This document shows, in pieces, positions 61,337 through 64,000 of a DNA stretch of 64,000 nt (positions are counted from its first letter, which is position 1; each line of letters starts with the position of its first letter). The notes under the pieces are model-generated. The model was not told where the DNA came from. It saw only the letters and a program-made list of their open reading frames with translations, and did no database searches. Location of the stretch: the NCBI GenBank assembly GCA_025449115.1, contig JAHLKC010000082.1, positions 115,119-179,118 on the forward strand, in the 5' to 3' direction. Source of the stretch: Chytridium lagenaria. Its lineage: Eukaryota > Chytridiomycota > Chytridiomycetes > Chytridiales > Chytridiaceae. The position numbers and the translations under genes are program-made.

Positions 61337-62225
61337 AATTGCTATAAAGACGTCTACTATTGCCAATACTTTTGCGTACGGTCAGTACGGCGTTACACAT
61401 CCTCCTGCGGTTACATATTAACCATCCCAGTCGTATACAGGCATATACTTCTGCTAATACTTTGTGTACGGCATCATACGGCGTTTTACGTCCTCTTGCG
61501 GTTACATATTAACCATCACAGTCGTATACAGGCGTATACCATTACCAATACTATGTGTACGGTCGCGTACGGCGGTATACGTCTTCCTGCGGTTACATAT
61601 TAAACGCCACAGTTGTATACAGGCGTATACCATTGCCAATACTTTGTGTACGGCCCTATACGGCGTTATACGACCTCTTGCGGTTACATATTAATCATTA
61701 CAGTCGTATACAGGCGTATACCATTACCAATACTATGTGTACGGTCGCGTACGGCGGTATACGTCTTCCTGCGGTTACATATTAAACGTCACAGTTGTAT
61801 ACAGGCGTATACCATTGCCAATACTTTGTGTACGGCCCTATACGGCGTTATACGACCTCTTGCGGTTACATATTAATCATTACAGTCGTATACAGGCGTA
61901 TACCATTACCAATACTATGTGTACGGTCGCGTACGGCGGTATACGTCTTCCTGCGGTTACATATTAAACGTCACAGTTGTATACAGGCGTATACCATTGC
62001 CAATACTTTGTGTACGGCCCTATACGGCGTTATACGACCTCTTGCGGTTACATATTAATCATTACAGTCGTATACAGGCGTATACCATTACCAATACTAT
62101 GTGTACGGTCGCGTACGGCGGTATACGTCTTCCTGCGGTTACATATTAAACGTCACAGTTGTATACAGGCGTATACCATTGCCAATACTTTGTTTACGGC
62201 AGCGTACTGCTGTAGTTCTTTTATA
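61337..62225 (+). repeat. 91-bp tandem array with 182-bp higher-order unit
   Basis: Units starting CAGTCGTATACAGGC or CAGTTGTATACAGGC recur exactly every 91 bp (61428, 61519, 61610, 61701, 61792, 61883, 61974, 62065, 62156), with partial copies at each end. From 61519 on, two unit types alternate, and successive 182-bp pairs are nearly identical, while the outer units are diverged. Each unit carries two or three GTATAC palindromes or variants. Reading frames through it are repeat artefacts. Confidence 0.93.
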
Positions 62226-62293
62226 AAGATATCCTCCACAAATTAAAATTAAGATGTGAGTGTAGAAATACATATTTATTTGTGCCAATATTG

Positions 62294-63873
62294 TTATATC
62301 CTACGCCTCGGACTTCGACGAGGGCTTTGCCGCCATGCAACTTCCCGTTCAGGTGAACTGTATTCTGTTACAGATGAACGGGAGAACCCTGAACGTGGAG
62401 ACCGAGACCGACGGCTTGACACCCGAGAAAGGGACCGGCTAGGCGGTAGATAGTGTACCTTTCTTCTGGAGCGCCGAGAGATTGATGCGTCCTCTGATGA
62501 TCTAATCCTCTCAGAACGTCGAGGCGATTGACGCAATGAACTGCGTTGCGACCGGCGCGGTTCTTCACGATCCATTTCTGACAAGCGAGTATTCAGACGC
62601 CGTGGTTGTTCGGAGTCGTCAGAGATGTGGTCGTGCAACACAGACGTTTCATTATTTTCGTTAACATTGAGTTGATCTACCAAAAAAAAAGTTATATTAC
62701 ATATACTCAACCCTATCAACATTACCTATCCTCCTATCAAGACTGTTCAGCCTATCTTCCAACCTTTCCACCATATCTTTAATCAGGTCAAGCTTCTGAA
62801 ACAGATCGCTATTGTGAGCATTATCTCTATTCCGTAGGTGCGTAAAGCCGGATATCAATGCCCGATGAATCGCATTGTTTTCATGCATAACTAGGTTAAG
62901 AGAATCCTGCTGTGCCGCCAGTGTCTGAAGTCCTGTTCCTCCAACGCTTACAATGTAGTTGTCATTTAACCTCTTTATCTCTCTTCGGTCAAAACCTGAA
63001 AACGTGAAGGGTTATTTAGTTTTGTTCACCAATAATGTGCCGCCCCATACAGTTGTAAACCACTGTTGTCGGTCTACAGTATACTCACCAGGAACATGTT
63101 TTTCAAAACCAGCAGATATATAGCCTTTCGCAGCTTGGCATTCAGGATACGTAGCGAACATCATAACGCCAGCATTAATCTTTCTACTCATGTAATCAGC
63201 CTACCGCAAATCAGTGCCCAGTTCTGATACAAGTTATTGAAGTTACTCACCGTTTGAACAAGATGCTCCCAATGACGTCGGAAAAATGAGTTCCTCAGAG
63301 AGCTTGCTTGAGCAGCAGCAACGTTATCAAAGTATGCATTCCTTCGCGGATTTGTCTGTTTGATAGTACCTATAAAATGTGATATTGGTGAGATTTGGTT
63401 GCAGGTATAGGGAAAAGTTTACCATCATCTGATATTTGACCACTCTTTATTTTGAATGGCCCATGAATGGGGATAGCAACCGGTTGTCGGGATGATTGTG
63501 TACGATCCGCATCATTGGTGCGAGAGATGTTTATTTCTACCGTCCGTTGTTAGGCTTGATTATATTCCATTATACACTTGCCTAGGTCTTCACCGCCAAA
63601 GGACGTGCTGTGCATGTTGTTGACTGGCTGTTCGCTGCGGAGCCGCCTATCACTCTGATGCCGGCGTAATTCATCGCTTCCTTGGCACGACTCATCGGTA
63701 CTTTCATCAACATCAGGTGCATTGTTAATGATGTTATCGCCGTCTAAGCCATTGATAAATTGGGTTAGGTTTAGGCAGGATGTCTGCTCAGTGATCTTAC
63801 CCATTTTGTGGTCGGTTAAATTAGGTATAATTTTTCTGTGTTTCCATAATCTAAAATGAATTATATTAAACAA
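62294..63873 (-). CDS. Unknown protein of the right-end element (charged, coiled-coil, RS-rich C-terminus)
   Basis: A spliced minus-strand gene. An early exon near 63800–63550 has MGKITEQTSCLNLTQFINGL and an acidic stretch. An exon near 63370–63250 reads GTIKQTNPRRNAYFDN then RNSFFRRHWEHLVQT. The next (63200–63090) reads ADYMSRKINAGVMMFATYPE ending FEKHVPG, and joins FDRREIKRLNDNYIVSVGG. A helical coiled-coil-like segment follows (LIKDMVERLEDRLNSLDRRI, about 62760). A last exon is rich in Arg-Ser pairs (RRSRRKVHYLPPSRSLSRVS). Splice sites at 63090–62998 and 63251–63201 are good; an intron of only about 30 nt is needed near 62676–62705. I recognise no family. It may be a DNA-binding protein or transposase accessory factor of the surrounding element; this is a guess from context. 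The start is uncertain. Confidence 0.5.
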
Positions 63874-64000
63874 TTAAAGCGTATGCGGCGGTATGCCTAC
63901 CGTATGCGGTCATATATCTATTACAGACGCCTGGTTACTTCCCTATACAGCTGTTATGCTTCTAACTTACATTTCCGCATTGGTCAACCAATATATTCAT

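Larger units (their letters stand above)
60735..64000. mobile_element. Unidentified element with subterminal repeats (right end outside window)
   Basis: A clean break at 60735 replaces the expected continuation of copia reverse transcriptase. The new sequence opens with a 26-bp near-palindrome, continues with dispersed GTATAC-containing motifs, a CCAT microsatellite and a 91-bp tandem array, and then an intron-containing gene on the minus strand. GTATGC/GTATAC-like motifs reappear at 63890–63930 beside that gene. The shared motif vocabulary on both sides of the gene suggests one element. No transposase family is recognised, and where the element ends is unknown. Confidence 0.45.

Noticed and set aside
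61337..62225. CRISPR array
   Set aside because: Units are directly adjacent with no unique spacers, and the surrounding DNA is eukaryotic.
61464..62246. Repeated open frames of 76–89 codons
   Set aside because: Produced by the 91/182-bp array; no stop in some frames only because of the repeat composition.

Overview
The window looks like nuclear DNA of a fungus, most likely an early-diverging (zoosporic) lineage. Genes are dense, oriented on both strands and interrupted by many short GT–AG introns (about 45–130 bp). They include a beta-tubulin, a patatin/DUF3336 lipase of the fungal Tgl type, a giant multi-membrane GT4 glycosyltransferase of a type known from fungi, BIM1/X325 copper proteins, and three class C (GABA-B/mGluR-like) receptors together with a MYSM1-type deubiquitinase. 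The last two groups are uncommon in Dikarya, which is why I lean to a chytrid-like organism. That is inference; no rRNA is present.

Layout. Positions 1–8.4 kb hold three tandem minus-strand class C GPCR genes, the leftmost cut by the window edge. 8.8–10.4 kb is a divergent beta-tubulin (minus). 11.7–14.5 kb is a Tgl3/4/5-like triacylglycerol lipase (plus). 14.9–18.2 kb is a SANT–SWIRM–MPN+ histone H2A deubiquitinase-like gene (minus). 18.3–19.5 kb is a TMEM198/DUF4203-like multipass membrane protein (minus). 19.9–30.8 kb is one very large GT4 polysaccharide-synthase-like gene (plus). 31.2–36.8 kb is a Ras guanine-nucleotide exchange factor (plus). 37.6–39.9 kb is an FAD-dependent aromatic monooxygenase (minus). 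40.4–42.2 kb is a BIM1/X325 domain fused to a secreted heme peroxidase (minus), and it diverges from a stand-alone BIM1-like GPI protein at 43.1–44.1 kb (plus).

From 44.2 kb on the character changes to AT-rich, gene-poor, transposon-dominated sequence. It contains a 5.1-kb LTR element with 0.95-kb LTRs (49917–55062) that has lost almost all of its pol but keeps a chromodomain-like relic. Next comes a Ty1/copia fragment (56003–57265), broken by a second related Ty1/copia element (57266–60734). That element is in turn cut inside its reverse transcriptase by an unrecognised element that starts with a near-palindrome. This last element carries a CCAT microsatellite, a 91/182-bp higher-order tandem array and an intron-containing minus-strand gene of unknown family, and it runs off the right edge.

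Several clearly conserved genes (lipase, deubiquitinase, DUF4203 protein, monooxygenase, peroxidase, RasGEF) need one or two single-base frame corrections, some of them in short homopolymers. I read this as assembly error rather than pseudogenisation, and CDS boundaries given here are gene spans including introns. The strongest candidates for something new are the copper-protein/peroxidase fusion with its divergent partner, the extreme enrichment of ACGCGT (MBF/MCB box) in the copia elements and their LTR, and the unidentified repeat-bearing element at the right end.
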